NCBI GenBank assembly: GCA_024642245.1
Contig: JAHEBM010000011.1
Location: 1 to 64,000, forward strand
From: Haliea sp.
GTDB taxonomy: Bacteria; Pseudomonadota; Gammaproteobacteria; Pseudomonadales; Halieaceae
Length of the DNA: 64,000 nt
Direction of reading: 5' to 3'
Shown here: positions 26,323 to 35,349 of the stretch, piece after piece
Position numbering within the stretch: the stretch's first letter is position 1
Layout of the letters: each line of letters begins with the position of its first letter
Position numbers and translations under genes: made by a program
The notes under the pieces: model-generated
Seen by the model: the letters and a program-made list of their open reading frames with translations, nothing else
The model's database searches: none
What the model was told of the DNA's origin: nothing

Positions 26323-27993
26323 TTGAAACAGACCAGCCACACTTTCCTGGACAATGCCCACACGGCACTGCAGGACCGCGACAAGGCCGCGCGCCGCGAC
26401 TTCATGGCGCTGTTCACGCCGCTGATACGCAACGCGGCCATGGACGATTTCGGGCACTTCGAGGAACTGCGCCAGCATGTGAAGGAAGTGAGGCAACACA
26501 CCCTCGATAACCTGGATCACTATCTCACCCGCTTCGAGCGGGAAGCACTGCACAACGGCAACCATGTGCATTTCGCCACCGACGCCGACCAGCTCAACAG
26601 CATCGTGCTGGACATCTGCCAACAGCACAGCGCCCGGCGCATCGCCAAGGGTAAATCGATGGTGACCGAAGAGACCGGTCTCAACGACTACCTCAAAAGG
26701 GCCGGCCTGCGGGTGATGGAGACCGACCTGGGTGAGTACATCATTCAACAGGCCGGCGAGACCCCCAGCCACATCGTCGGGCCGGCACTGCATAAATCCG
26801 CCGCCGAGATCCGGGAGTTGTTCCTGGCGAAGCACGATCTGGGTGAACGCGAGCTTGCCGAAACCTCCGACATGGTGGGCGAGGCGCGCAAGGTCCTGCG
26901 TGAGCATTTCCTCAAGGCGGAAGTCGGTGTAATCGGGGCCAATGCGCTGATTGCCGAGAACGGCTACAGCATGTTGGTCACCAACGAGGGCAACGGCGAC
27001 CTGTGCGCCAACCTGCCGAATGTGCTGATTGTCTGCACCACGATTGACCGGGTGGTGCCCCGGGCCCGGGACGCCACCGCCATGCTGCGGTTGCTGGTGC
27101 GCTCTGCCACCGGGCAGCCCCAGACCTGCTACACCAGTTTTTATTCCGGTCCCCGGCGGGAACAGGACAGCGATGGCCCCCTGGAGACCCACTTCGTGTT
27201 GCTGGACAACCGGCGCACCGAGATACTGGCCAGTGATTACCGCGAGATGCTGCAGTGCATCCGCTGCGGAGCCTGTCTCAACCACTGCCCGATCTATGCC
27301 GCGACCGGGGGTCATGCCTACGGCTGGGTGTACCCCGGCCCGATGGGCTCGATCCTGACCCCGTTGCTGACATCACTGGAGCAAAGCAATGCCCTGCCCA
27401 ACGCCTGTACCAGTTGCGGGCGCTGCGCTGAAGTCTGCCCTGCCGACATCCCCCTGCCCGACCTGCTGCGGGACCTGCGTCACGACGAGAACCGGCAGAA
27501 GTTGTCGTCCTCCCGCTGGCGCCTGGGCATGCGGCTGCACGCATGGCTGGCCCGACACCCGGGTCTGTACCACGCCTGCACCGGAATAGGCATCGCGGCC
27601 CTGCACCTGCTGGGACAGCGCAAGGGCAGCTTTACCCAGCTGCCGATGGCGTCGGGCTGGACCAGTGAGCGCGACTTTCCGGCGCCCCAGGGTAAAACCT
27701 TCATGCACCAGTACGCGGCATTGCAGCGCGCCGACAAGGCCCGTGAAGACAAGAGCGCAGCGGTGGCGAAACCGCCCAGGCGACGGGCACGTCCCGGGTC
27801 GGGCAAGGCCAGCGGGGAACGCCAGGAGCCGGGCCTGCGGGCCGACTGGCCGCTGAAGCCGGACCCGCGCAGGCCGGGCAAAACCCGGCCCGGTACCGCC
27901 GGCGGCAAAGGGACCGGCAAGGGTAAACCCGGGGCGCATCCCGGCGGCCCCCGCGGCAAAAAACCCCGGTCGAGGCAAAGCGATGACCGATAG
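26323..27993 (+). CDS. lutB: lactate utilisation protein B with long basic C-terminal tail
   Basis: Iron-sulfur protein of 556 residues. The core matches LutB/YkgF: VTEETGLNDYLKRAG, ETDLGEYIIQ, GPRREQD, and two ferredoxin-type clusters, CIRCGACLNHCP and CTSCGRCAEVCP. I start at a TTG at 26323, one base after lutA, because LKQTSHTFLDNA lines up with the YkgF start; a GTG at 26284 would overlap lutA by 38 bases. Odd feature: residues 472-556 form a tail of Arg, Lys, Gly and Pro absent from YkgF, ending next to the lutC start. The last 11 bases overlap lutC. Confidence 0.92.
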   Translation: MKQTSHTFLDNAHTALQDRDKAARRDFMALFTPLIRNAAMDDFGHFEELRQHVKEVRQHTLDNLDHYLTRFEREALHNGNHVHFATDADQLNSIVLDICQQHSARRIAKGKSMVTEETGLNDYLKRAGLRVMETDLGEYIIQQAGETPSHIVGPALHKSAAEIRELFLAKHDLGERELAETSDMVGEARKVLREHFLKAEVGVIGANALIAENGYSMLVTNEGNGDLCANLPNVLIVCTTIDRVVPRARDATAMLRLLVRSATGQPQTCYTSFYSGPRREQDSDGPLETHFVLLDNRRTEILASDYREMLQCIRCGACLNHCPIYAATGGHAYGWVYPGPMGSILTPLLTSLEQSNALPNACTSCGRCAEVCPADIPLPDLLRDLRHDENRQKLSSSRWRLGMRLHAWLARHPGLYHACTGIGIAALHLLGQRKGSFTQLPMASGWTSERDFPAPQGKTFMHQYAALQRADKAREDKSAAVAKPPRRRARPGSGKASGERQEPGLRADWPLKPDPRRPGKTRPGTAGGKGTGKGKPGAHPGGPRGKKPRSRQSDDR

Positions 27994-28681
27994 TTCACGC
28001 TCCCGGGTTTTTGCCAATGTCCGCCAGGCCTGTCGTGGTGCCGGCGAGGATACCATCGCTCAGGAGTTGGAGGCGCTGGGCACTGCACCCACGGCAGACC
28101 TGCCGGCAGCGGATATCCACACCGCCTTCCTGGCCAATGTCCTTAAAAACCAGGGCAGCGTGGACTGTGTCGCTAATCGCTCCGGCGCCGTTAAGGCACT
28201 GGCTGACTACCTGTACCGGCACTTTCGCAGCCACCGCCTGGTGGCCGGTAACGATCCGCACCTGGCGGCCATGCCCTGGCGCGAGGCCGGCGTGTTGCCG
28301 CGTTTCGGCAGCGTGGAGCCGGGTGAACCGGTCGCACTGAGCTACGCCCTGCTGGGCGTGGCGGAAATCGGCGGCATCGTCACCCTGACGGGCAAGGCGA
28401 ACCCGGCGGCGAACAACCTCCTGAGTGAACACCATATCGTACTGGTCGAGAGCACCCGGCTGGTGCGTGACATGGAGGCAGCATGGGAATGCATCGAGCG
28501 GGAATCAGCAAAAACGGGGCGAAGCAGGGGCGTCAACTTTATCGCCGGCCCGTCGAGCACGGCGGACATCGAGGGCAAGCTGGTATACGGTGCCCACGGA
28601 CCGCGTAACTGGCACGTCATCCTGATGGGCGACGTGCCAGCCAATGCACTGGAAGAGGCCCACGCGCTCGCGGGCCGGTGA
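27983..28681 (+). CDS. lutC: lactate utilisation protein C (LUD domain)
   Basis: LUD-domain protein of 232 residues, third component of the LutABC L-lactate oxidising complex. Typical features are VALSYALLGVAEIGGIVTLTG and HHIVLVESTRLVRDM, with GPSSTADIEGKLVYGAHGP near the C-terminus, the phosphosugar-isomerase-like fold of the family. Normal length. Its ATG overlaps the last 11 bases of lutB, so it is translationally coupled. Convergent with the SYLF gene 15 bases downstream, with no hairpin between them. Confidence 0.93.
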   Translation: MTDSSRSRVFANVRQACRGAGEDTIAQELEALGTAPTADLPAADIHTAFLANVLKNQGSVDCVANRSGAVKALADYLYRHFRSHRLVAGNDPHLAAMPWREAGVLPRFGSVEPGEPVALSYALLGVAEIGGIVTLTGKANPAANNLLSEHHIVLVESTRLVRDMEAAWECIERESAKTGRSRGVNFIAGPSSTADIEGKLVYGAHGPRNWHVILMGDVPANALEEAHALAGR

Positions 28682-28696
28682 AGTACAGGCGCTGCG

Positions 28697-29293
28697 CTAC
28701 TGGCCGATGGCGCCCAGCGGAGTGTATTTGAATTTCTGGCCGCCCAGCACCGCCTCAAACATCAGCCCTCCCTTGGCAATGGTGAATACCGCCAGGCCGC
28801 GCCGGTAACCGCCGTGCGCCGTGGTTGCATCGTTGCGGCCGCCGCTGGCTCCCGCAGACAGGCCACCGGTCGTGCTTGCATCCGCCGAAACACCCGCGGT
28901 AATCGCCACGGCAGTGGCCTGGGCGCTGAACTCAAAATTGCCTGAGGTGAATTCCTGGTAAGCGGTCTGGTTCTGGAAGAAGATGATCTGGCTGAACGCC
29001 TGGCCACCCAGCTGCCAGCCCGCCGTGAGCTGGGTCATCGACGCATTGCCCACGTATTGCCCGGCGGCATAGACCCGTCCCTCACCATAGGCTCCACCGA
29101 CGATAAAACCCGCCTTGCCTATGGTGGGGAAAACGGCATAGCCGTAAGCGCTGTCGAAATACCTGCCGCTCTCCCCGGCGTTCCTGAACGAATTGACCGT
29201 GGCACTGTAGTCATCGGCCTGGGCCGGGACACCGGCCAGCAACAGCAGGGACAGGAGGGGCAGGATAAAACCGGCCTTGAGTAGTCTTTGCAT
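28697..29293 (-). CDS. SYLF (YSC84-like) domain secreted protein
   Basis: Exported protein of 198 residues: signal peptide MQRLLKAGFILPLLSLLLLAGVPAQA, then a SYLF lipid-binding domain with YGYAVFPTIGKAGFIVGGAYGEG, VGNASMTQLTAGWQLGGQAFSQIIFF and, at the end, GLAVFTIAKGGLMFEA. SYLF domains bind lipids in eukaryotes; the bacterial role is unknown. I start at the ATG at 29293 because the signal peptide begins there; a longer frame adds 32 residues. A candidate promoter and a perfect palindrome lie just upstream. It is separated from ppc by 103 bases and probably has its own transcript. Confidence 0.88.
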   Translation of the reverse strand: MQRLLKAGFILPLLSLLLLAGVPAQADDYSATVNSFRNAGESGRYFDSAYGYAVFPTIGKAGFIVGGAYGEGRVYAAGQYVGNASMTQLTAGWQLGGQAFSQIIFFQNQTAYQEFTSGNFEFSAQATAVAITAGVSADASTTGGLSAGASGGRNDATTAHGGYRRGLAVFTIAKGGLMFEAVLGGQKFKYTPLGAIGQ

Positions 29294-29344
29294 AACAAAA
29301 CACCTTGCTTGTGGGAGTGGGTGGTTATTCGTGATCGCGGCCGG

Positions 29345-29358
29345 CTGTACCGGTACAG
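29345..29358. repeat. 14-base perfect palindrome, operator candidate
   Basis: CTGTACCGGTACAG reads the same on both strands. It lies immediately 3' of the predicted -10 of the SYLF gene, that is over the transcription start, and 51 bases before the ATG. This is a classic repressor position; the regulator is unknown. Confidence 0.4.
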
Positions 29359-29360
29359 GT

Positions 29361-29389
29361 ATTCTGAGTTGGGTGGCGGTGAGGGTCAA
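29361..29389 (-). promoter_or_regulatory. probable promoter for the SYLF gene
   Basis: On the minus strand TTGACC (29389-29384) and CAGAAT (29366-29361) are separated by 17 bases. The palindrome at 29345-29358 follows the -10 directly. It sits between the ppc stop and the SYLF start. Confidence 0.45.
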
Positions 29390-29396
29390 GCCATTG

Positions 29397-32024
29397 TCAG
29401 CCGGTGTTGCGCATTCCTGCGGCCACCCCGGCGATAGTCACCATGATCGCCCGCTCCAGCACCGGGTCCGCCGCTTCCCGGTTGCGCTGCAACAGCTCCG
29501 CCTGCAGCATATTCAGGGGCTCGGTATAGATATTGCGCAGGCGCAGGGATTCGCGAATCCACGGTTCACCCGCCAGCAATTGCGCCGTGCCGCCAATTTC
29601 CAGCACGGTGGCCGTATCGCTGCGCAGCTGCACCCGCAGCGCCTGACCAATACGCCGCAACCCGGCTGGTACCAGGCGCTCGTCATAATAGGCGGAGATA
29701 TCCGCGTCGGTCTTGGCAAACACCATTTCCAGCATGGCCAGGCGCGTGGCAAAGAAGGGCCAGACTGCCGACATCTCGCGCAGCATCTGCCCCTGTCCCC
29801 GATCCAGGGCGCGCTGCAGCGCGGCACCCGCGCCCAGCCAGGCGGGCAGGATGAGGCGGTTCTGGGACCAGGCGAAAATCCAGGGAATTGCGCGCAGGCT
29901 CTCGATGCCCCCACTGCCCGCCCGCCGCGCGGGCCTGGAGCCCAGCGGCAACTTGCCCAGTTCCTGCTCCGGGGTAGCGTGGCGGAAATAGGCCACGAAA
30001 TCCGGTTCCTCGCGCACCACGGCCCGATAAGCATCGCAGGACTCGCTGGCGAGCGTGGACATGAGTTCCCGCCAGGCCTGCCGCGGTGCCGGCGGCGTGA
30101 GCAGGTTGGCCCGGCAGATAGCGCCGGTATAGAGCGCCAGCGTCTTGACGGCCATGGAGGTCCAGCCCAGCTTGGCGCGAATCATCTCGCCCTGCTCCGT
30201 TACCCGCAGGCCATTTTGCAGGGATCCCGGGGGCTGGGACAGCAGGGCTTCGCGCGCGGGTGCCCCACCGCGGCCGATCGTGCCGCCGCGGCCGTGAAAC
30301 AGGGTCAGGCGGGTATCGAAATCACTGCACACCTGCAGTAATTCTTCCTGGGCCCGGTACTGGGCCCAGGCGGCGGCCAGCACACCGGCATCCTTGGCGG
30401 AATCCGAGTAGCCTATCATCACCATCATGCGGCCCTGAATATGGGTCCGGTACCAACTCTCCTGCAACAGGGCGTCGACCACCTCCCGCGCCCGGGACAG
30501 GTCATCCAGGGTTTCGAACAGTGGCGCCACCGGCAGGTTGTGACTGCAGCCCGCTTCTTTCAGCAGCAGGTGGACCGCCAGCACATCGGACGCCTGCCGC
30601 GCCATGGAGATCACGTAGGCACCCAGGGCCTCGGCGGGCTGGCTGGCGACCACTGCACAGGTATCCAGCACCTCGCGCACGGGATCTGACGGTTGCCAGC
30701 GGGGCGGCACCAGGGGGCGCCGACTGGCCAGCTCCCGCAACAGGAAGCCACGCCGGGTCGGTTCGTCCCAGAGGGCATAATCGCCCAGGCCCAGGTAAGT
30801 GGTCAGCTCCGACAGCGCCTGGGTGTGGCGGGCGCTGTCCTGGCGCACGTCATGGCGCACCAGGTGCACGCCAAAGCAACGCACCCGGCGCAACAGGTCC
30901 AGCAGGGCCCCGTCAGCGATGATCTGCATACCGCAATCGGCCAGCGACTGGTAGCAGGTGTACAAGGGCTGCCATAACTGCCGGGTGCTGTGCAGTACCT
31001 CACCTTCCGGAACCGGCTCTCCCTCCAGCTCAGCCTCGATCGCGGCCCGGGTATGGCGTAGCAGGTCGCGCAGCTGGCGTAACACCACCCGGTAAGGCTC
31101 GTGGGCACCGCCTGCCAGGCGGCCCAGCTCCTCACTGCAGCGGGTCATGGACAACTCTTCCACCAGGTGAACGACGTCGGCAAGGTATAAATCGGCAGCC
31201 TGCCAGCGACTCAGCAGCATGACCCGGGCGGTGACGGGGGCCGTGACATTGGGATTGCCATCCCGGTCACCCCCCATCCAGGACACGAAGGACACCGGCG
31301 AAACGTCAAGGGGCAAGTGCTCACCGCAGCTGTCGTGCAGGGCACGGTCCAGCCGCCGCAGGAACTCAGGCACTGCCCGCCACAGGGAATCCTCCACCAC
31401 GGCGAAGCCCCACTTGGCCTCGTCCACCGGCGTGGGGCGTTCCAGGCGAAAATCGTCACCGAACCAGATTTGCGCGATCAGTTCCCTGAGCCGGATATGC
31501 AGCCGCTCGCGCTCGCGCCCGGTCAGGCCCTGCAACTCGAGCTGGGCCAGGCAGCGTCCGATCTCGCCGTGCTTGTGGATCAGGGTGCGGCGGGTGATCT
31601 CGGTGGGATGGGCCGTGAGCACCAGCTCGATGCGCAACTCGCGCACGGCCGCGATCACCGCCTCCCTGGCAACCCCCTCCTGCAGCAGCTCGTCCAGCCC
31701 GGTGGCCAGGCTGCGCGAGGCGGAGAGCAGCGGGTCAGCTTCACGCGACACGTTGTGGTGCTGGTCAGCTATGTTGGCGAGGTTGAGAAACTGGCTGAAA
31801 GCCCGGGCCACCGGCACCAGCTGCTCCTTGTCCAGCTGGTGCAACAGGGCCTGCAGCTCGGCGCGCGCCCCCGCCGACCCCTCGCGAGCGCTCTTGGACA
31901 GACCCCGGATCTGCTCAATCAGGTCGAGGAAAGGCTGTCCCTGTGCCGCGGCGATCGTCTCTCCCAGCAGCCGGCCGAGAGAGCTGACATTGCCGCGCAG
32001 GGAAGCGTAAGCCGGTTCGTCCAA
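29397..32024 (-). CDS. ppc: phosphoenolpyruvate carboxylase
   Basis: Cytosolic enzyme of 875 residues that adds bicarbonate to PEP to give oxaloacetate, replenishing the citric acid cycle. Key motifs: [15 protein letters not shown] with the catalytic histidine, [14 protein letters not shown], and the glycine-rich loop [14 protein letters not shown]. Length is close to the 883 residues of E. coli. Start is a TTG at 32024; the N-terminus it gives, [21 protein letters not shown], aligns with E. coli [20 protein letters not shown]. It follows gap by 9 bases, so it is in one operon with two GAPDH-type genes. Confidence 0.96.
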   Translation of the reverse strand: MDEPAYASLRGNVSSLGRLLGETIAAAQGQPFLDLIEQIRGLSKSAREGSAGARAELQALLHQLDKEQLVPVARAFSQFLNLANIADQHHNVSREADPLLSASRSLATGLDELLQEGVAREAVIAAVRELRIELVLTAHPTEITRRTLIHKHGEIGRCLAQLELQGLTGRERERLHIRLRELIAQIWFGDDFRLERPTPVDEAKWGFAVVEDSLWRAVPEFLRRLDRALHDSCGEHLPLDVSPVSFVSWMGGDRDGNPNVTAPVTARVMLLSRWQAADLYLADVVHLVEELSMTRCSEELGRLAGGAHEPYRVVLRQLRDLLRHTRAAIEAELEGEPVPEGEVLHSTRQLWQPLYTCYQSLADCGMQIIADGALLDLLRRVRCFGVHLVRHDVRQDSARHTQALSELTTYLGLGDYALWDEPTRRGFLLRELASRRPLVPPRWQPSDPVREVLDTCAVVASQPAEALGAYVISMARQASDVLAVHLLLKEAGCSHNLPVAPLFETLDDLSRAREVVDALLQESWYRTHIQGRMMVMIGYSDSAKDAGVLAAAWAQYRAQEELLQVCSDFDTRLTLFHGRGGTIGRGGAPAREALLSQPPGSLQNGLRVTEQGEMIRAKLGWTSMAVKTLALYTGAICRANLLTPPAPRQAWRELMSTLASESCDAYRAVVREEPDFVAYFRHATPEQELGKLPLGSRPARRAGSGGIESLRAIPWIFAWSQNRLILPAWLGAGAALQRALDRGQGQMLREMSAVWPFFATRLAMLEMVFAKTDADISAYYDERLVPAGLRRIGQALRVQLRSDTATVLEIGGTAQLLAGEPWIRESLRLRNIYTEPLNMLQAELLQRNREAADPVLERAIMVTIAGVAAGMRNTG

Positions 32025-32033
32025 ACCCCCGCC

Positions 32034-33032
32034 TCAGGCCTGGCCCAGCCGGGCCAGCAGATCGCACACGCGGCAGGAATAGCCCCACTCGTTGTCGTAC
32101 CAGTTGAGCACTCGCAGGTAGCGCCCGGCGGTCACCCCGGTGAACCCCGCATCGTAAATGGACGAGTGGGAATTGCCGATAATGTCCGAAGATACAATGG
32201 GCCGGTCGCTGAACTGCAGGATACCCCGCAGGTGATCCGATTCTGACGCCGCGCGCACCGCCGCATGCACGTCGGCCACGCTCACTTTTTTCCCCAGCTT
32301 GCAGAACAGGTCCACCACCGAACCGTCCGGGACCGGCACCCGGGCGGCGATGCCGTGCAGCCTGCCCTGCAATTGCGGCAGTACTTCCCCCACGGCCTTG
32401 GCCGCACCGGTAGAGGTGGGAATGATATTTTCCGCAGCGGCCCGGCTGCGACGCCAGTCCGAGTGCGGTACGTCCGCCAGGCGCTGGTCGTTGGTATAGG
32501 CGTGCACCGTGTTGATGATGCCCTCCTCTATGCCAAACGCCTTGTCCAGCACACTGGCCATGGGAGCCAGGCAGTTAGTGGTACAGCTGGCATTGGAGAT
32601 GATCCTGTGCTCCGGCTTCAGGCCCTCGTCGTTTACGCCCAGCACCACGGTGTAATCCACCGGGTCCTTGGACGGCACCGTCAGCACCACGTGCCTGGCC
32701 CCGGCGGCCAGGTGCTGCTCGAGTTGCTCGCGCTTGCGGAAAACGCCAGTGGCCTCCACCACCACGTCAACACCCAGCCCAGCCCAGGGTATATCTGCCG
32801 GGCTGCGTTCACTGAGCAATTTTACCCGGCTCTTGGCCGTCACAAGGTGACCGTCCTCCAGCTTGAGTGCCTTGCCAAAGGGGCCCATCACCGTATCGTA
32901 ATCCAGCAGGTAGCGCAGGGCGTCGTAATCGAACAGGTCATTGACGGCGACAACATCGATACCCTCGACATTCTCCAGGATGCGAAACACCGAGCGGCCG
33001 ATGCGGCCAAAACCATTGATTCCAATTTTCAT
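32034..33032 (-). CDS. gap: type I glyceraldehyde-3-phosphate dehydrogenase
   Basis: Complete GAPDH of 332 residues, interconverting glyceraldehyde 3-phosphate and 1,3-bisphosphoglycerate. NAD site GINGFGRIGR at 4-13 with Asp32 in VNDL; catalytic Cys150 in SNASCTTN; His177 in HAYTNDQ; TSTGAAKAV; NWYDNEWGYS near the end. The HAYTNDQ...DVPHSD segment resembles GapB/Gap2-type enzymes, often gluconeogenic with mixed NAD(P) use (inference). Its ATG overlaps the stop of the upstream paralogue by one base (TAATG), and ppc follows after 9 bases. Confidence 0.95.
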   Translation of the reverse strand: MKIGINGFGRIGRSVFRILENVEGIDVVAVNDLFDYDALRYLLDYDTVMGPFGKALKLEDGHLVTAKSRVKLLSERSPADIPWAGLGVDVVVEATGVFRKREQLEQHLAAGARHVVLTVPSKDPVDYTVVLGVNDEGLKPEHRIISNASCTTNCLAPMASVLDKAFGIEEGIINTVHAYTNDQRLADVPHSDWRRSRAAAENIIPTSTGAAKAVGEVLPQLQGRLHGIAARVPVPDGSVVDLFCKLGKKVSVADVHAAVRAASESDHLRGILQFSDRPIVSSDIIGNSHSSIYDAGFTGVTAGRYLRVLNWYDNEWGYSCRVCDLLARLGQA

Positions 33033-34054
33033 TACGCTGCCTCCTGCTGCAGGTCCAGCTGCCGGTAAATCCGCACCACATCCAGCAGACGAGCCGCATG
33101 ACCAAGGTTCTCGTACCAGCTCAGGGTCTTGATAATGTTATCGCCCGCCTTGATCGTGCCCTTGGTATCGAACAGCAGCGATAGCGGATTGCCAATAACG
33201 TCCGATGACACAATGGGATCCTCGACAACCCCGACGATACCCGCAAGGCCCGCCGCGCCTGCGCGCATGGCCTGGTTGATGTCCTCGATCCCCACCTTGG
33301 GATCAGCCAGGACCAGGTTCACATCCAGCAGGCAGCCCTCGTGGATGGGTACGTTGAGCGCAGACGTGAGGAATTTGCCCTCGAACGCGGGCAGGATCTG
33401 GCCCAGCCAATCCCCGGCCTCATGACTGTTGGGAATAATATTTTCTGCGGCAGAGCGGCTGCGCCGTATATCGCTGCCAGCATAGTCCTGCAAGGCCTGG
33501 TCGGAGGTATAGGAGTGGATGCTGCTCATGCTGCCGCACTCTATCTCAAAGGTCTGGGACAACACGTGTAACAGCAGGCACAGGGCGGTCGTGGTCGCCG
33601 AACCGGCGGATATCATGCAGTCGGTAGCCTCGGCCTGGGCGCTGTTGATACCCGGGATGACGATGCGGTCAATGCCATCGGCCGGCAGCGTACGCAGCAA
33701 TACCCTGGGGGCGCCATTGCCCAGGTGATCCTGCATGTGGCGAGTCTCCCGGAACTTGCCGGTGGAGTCGATCACCATGTCCACGCCAAAGATATCCCAG
33801 GGCATCTCGGCCGGTTGGTCGATCTGCATCAGGCGCGAGCGGAATCGGGGATTCACCAGGAAATTGCCCTGCAACTCGTGCCGCTGGGGCTCCTTTACCT
33901 CCGCACACAGCAGATAGTGCAATATCTCCGGCTTGCCGATATCGGCCACCGCCACCACCTCGACATCGTCACTGCGGGACGCAAGTTCATAAATCTGGCG
34001 GCCGGTCTGGCCGAAGCCCATGATACCCACCCGGATGGGCTTGCCTTTTGACAT
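33032..34054 (-). CDS. GAPDH-like protein lacking the catalytic cysteine
   Basis: Protein of 340 residues clearly homologous to GAPDH along its whole length: VGIMGFGQTGRQIYEL (nucleotide-binding loop), PGINSAQAEATDCMISAGS, HSYTSDQALQDYAGSD with His180 kept, ENIIPNS, DPIVSSDVIGNP, LSWYENLG. The catalytic motif SCTTN is replaced by SATTT, with Ala153 (codon at 33596-33598) where the cysteine belongs, so phosphorylating dehydrogenase chemistry is not expected. Not a decaying copy: the frame is intact, it has AAGGAG before its ATG and is coupled to gap by TAATG. A regulatory partner, a heterotetramer subunit or a new activity are open; none is shown. Confidence 0.88.
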   Translation of the reverse strand: MSKGKPIRVGIMGFGQTGRQIYELASRSDDVEVVAVADIGKPEILHYLLCAEVKEPQRHELQGNFLVNPRFRSRLMQIDQPAEMPWDIFGVDMVIDSTGKFRETRHMQDHLGNGAPRVLLRTLPADGIDRIVIPGINSAQAEATDCMISAGSATTTALCLLLHVLSQTFEIECGSMSSIHSYTSDQALQDYAGSDIRRSRSAAENIIPNSHEAGDWLGQILPAFEGKFLTSALNVPIHEGCLLDVNLVLADPKVGIEDINQAMRAGAAGLAGIVGVVEDPIVSSDVIGNPLSLLFDTKGTIKAGDNIIKTLSWYENLGHAARLLDVVRIYRQLDLQQEAA

Positions 34055-34270
34055 AAAAAATCTCCTTGCCTGGTAAAGTGCTTGTGCATTGCCTACATTT
34101 CAGGCGGCATGGCCACGACAACCCACAACCGGAAGCCCAACCCCCTGACACCGGCATTGTCGCCCCGATCGGTCGCTGGCAGCCATGATCCACCGCAACA
34201 AATTCTGCCTAACAGTATAGTCCCCGATCCGGCCCATTGGTTTCATGTGCAGCGCCGGGCGCGACAAGGA

Positions 34271-35095
34271 TCACGCCGCCAGGCTCCGGTAGAGCATACG
34301 GACCGCCACGATCATCAGGAATACCCCGAATGCCAGGCTCAGCTGGCGCCTGCCCAGGCGGTGGGCGATCCGCACGCCCAGCGGTGCCGTTAACACGGTC
34401 ACCGGCGCAATCAATGCCAGGCCGATGACGTTGACGTAGCCGAGACTGCCCGGCGGCAGCCGCGTATCACCCCAGCCTGCGACGATGTAACCCAGTGCGC
34501 CGGGCAGGCTGATAAGGAACCCGAACAGGGCCGCCGTCCCCACCGCCCGGTGGATAGGCTGGCTCATCAGGGTCAGCACCGGCACGCTGAGGGTACCGCC
34601 GCCAATGCCCATCATGCTGGAAAGGCCGCCAATGCCCAGGGGCGCTATGGGGGTAGCCAGGCCCCGGGGAATATCCCGTGACAGCTGCAGGTTTTCCAGC
34701 GGCAGTATCATCTTGAGCGCCACCAACAGCGCCACGACACCGAACACGGTGGAGAGCACAGCGCCATCCGCCCCGGCCGCCAGCAGCGTACCGATTACCG
34801 AGCCGGCAAATATCCAGGGAGCCCATAAGCGCGCGAGCTCACGATCGACAGCGCCCCGGGCATGGTGGGCGCGGGTGGAGGATACGGACGTGGGGATAAT
34901 GGTCGCCAGCGAAGTGGCCACCGCGACATGCATGCGGACAGCGGGATCGACGCCGTAGATACCCAGCGTGGTATCCAGCACCGGGACTATGACTATGCCA
35001 CCACCAACACCCAGCAAGCCGGCCAGCACACCCCCGACAGCGCCCGTCAACAGCATGGCGATGGCCAGGGGCAGCAGCTCGTGGATAAATTCCAT
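34271..35095 (-). CDS. TauE/SafE family sulfite/organosulfonate exporter-like permease
   Basis: Membrane protein of 274 residues with about eight helices in two related halves. Each half opens with the family's glycine-rich segment: GLLGVGGGIVIVPVL near the N-terminus and GIGGLSSMMGIGGGTLSVPVL in the middle. Members move anions such as sulfite, sulfonates or sulfoacetate; the substrate cannot be read. AGGAG stands 9 bases before the ATG. It is transcribed towards the GAPDH-like gene but 216 bases away, a gap where a minus-strand TATACT (34219-34214) could serve the GAPDH operon. Confidence 0.9.
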   Translation of the reverse strand: MEFIHELLPLAIAMLLTGAVGGVLAGLLGVGGGIVIVPVLDTTLGIYGVDPAVRMHVAVATSLATIIPTSVSSTRAHHARGAVDRELARLWAPWIFAGSVIGTLLAAGADGAVLSTVFGVVALLVALKMILPLENLQLSRDIPRGLATPIAPLGIGGLSSMMGIGGGTLSVPVLTLMSQPIHRAVGTAALFGFLISLPGALGYIVAGWGDTRLPPGSLGYVNVIGLALIAPVTVLTAPLGVRIAHRLGRRQLSLAFGVFLMIVAVRMLYRSLAA

Positions 35096-35349
35096 CTATC
35101 GTGTCTCCTGCCCGGTAACGGGGCCTGGGGGGATGGGGGACTGGCTTGCCAGCCAATGAAATGACCTGGCCGGCCGCTTGTCCACTACTTTCCACCTCCG
35201 GTCGCATTGATCTGCCGCTGGCTACCCAGGCGGGCCTGTAAGGTGGCGCAAACGGGTACCCAGAAAGGGTAAATCCAGGCCCCGCGGGCCGCTGGTTAAA
35301 GCCCGGGCATACTGGTACGATATCCGGCCCATTCCATGTCAGGGCAGTG

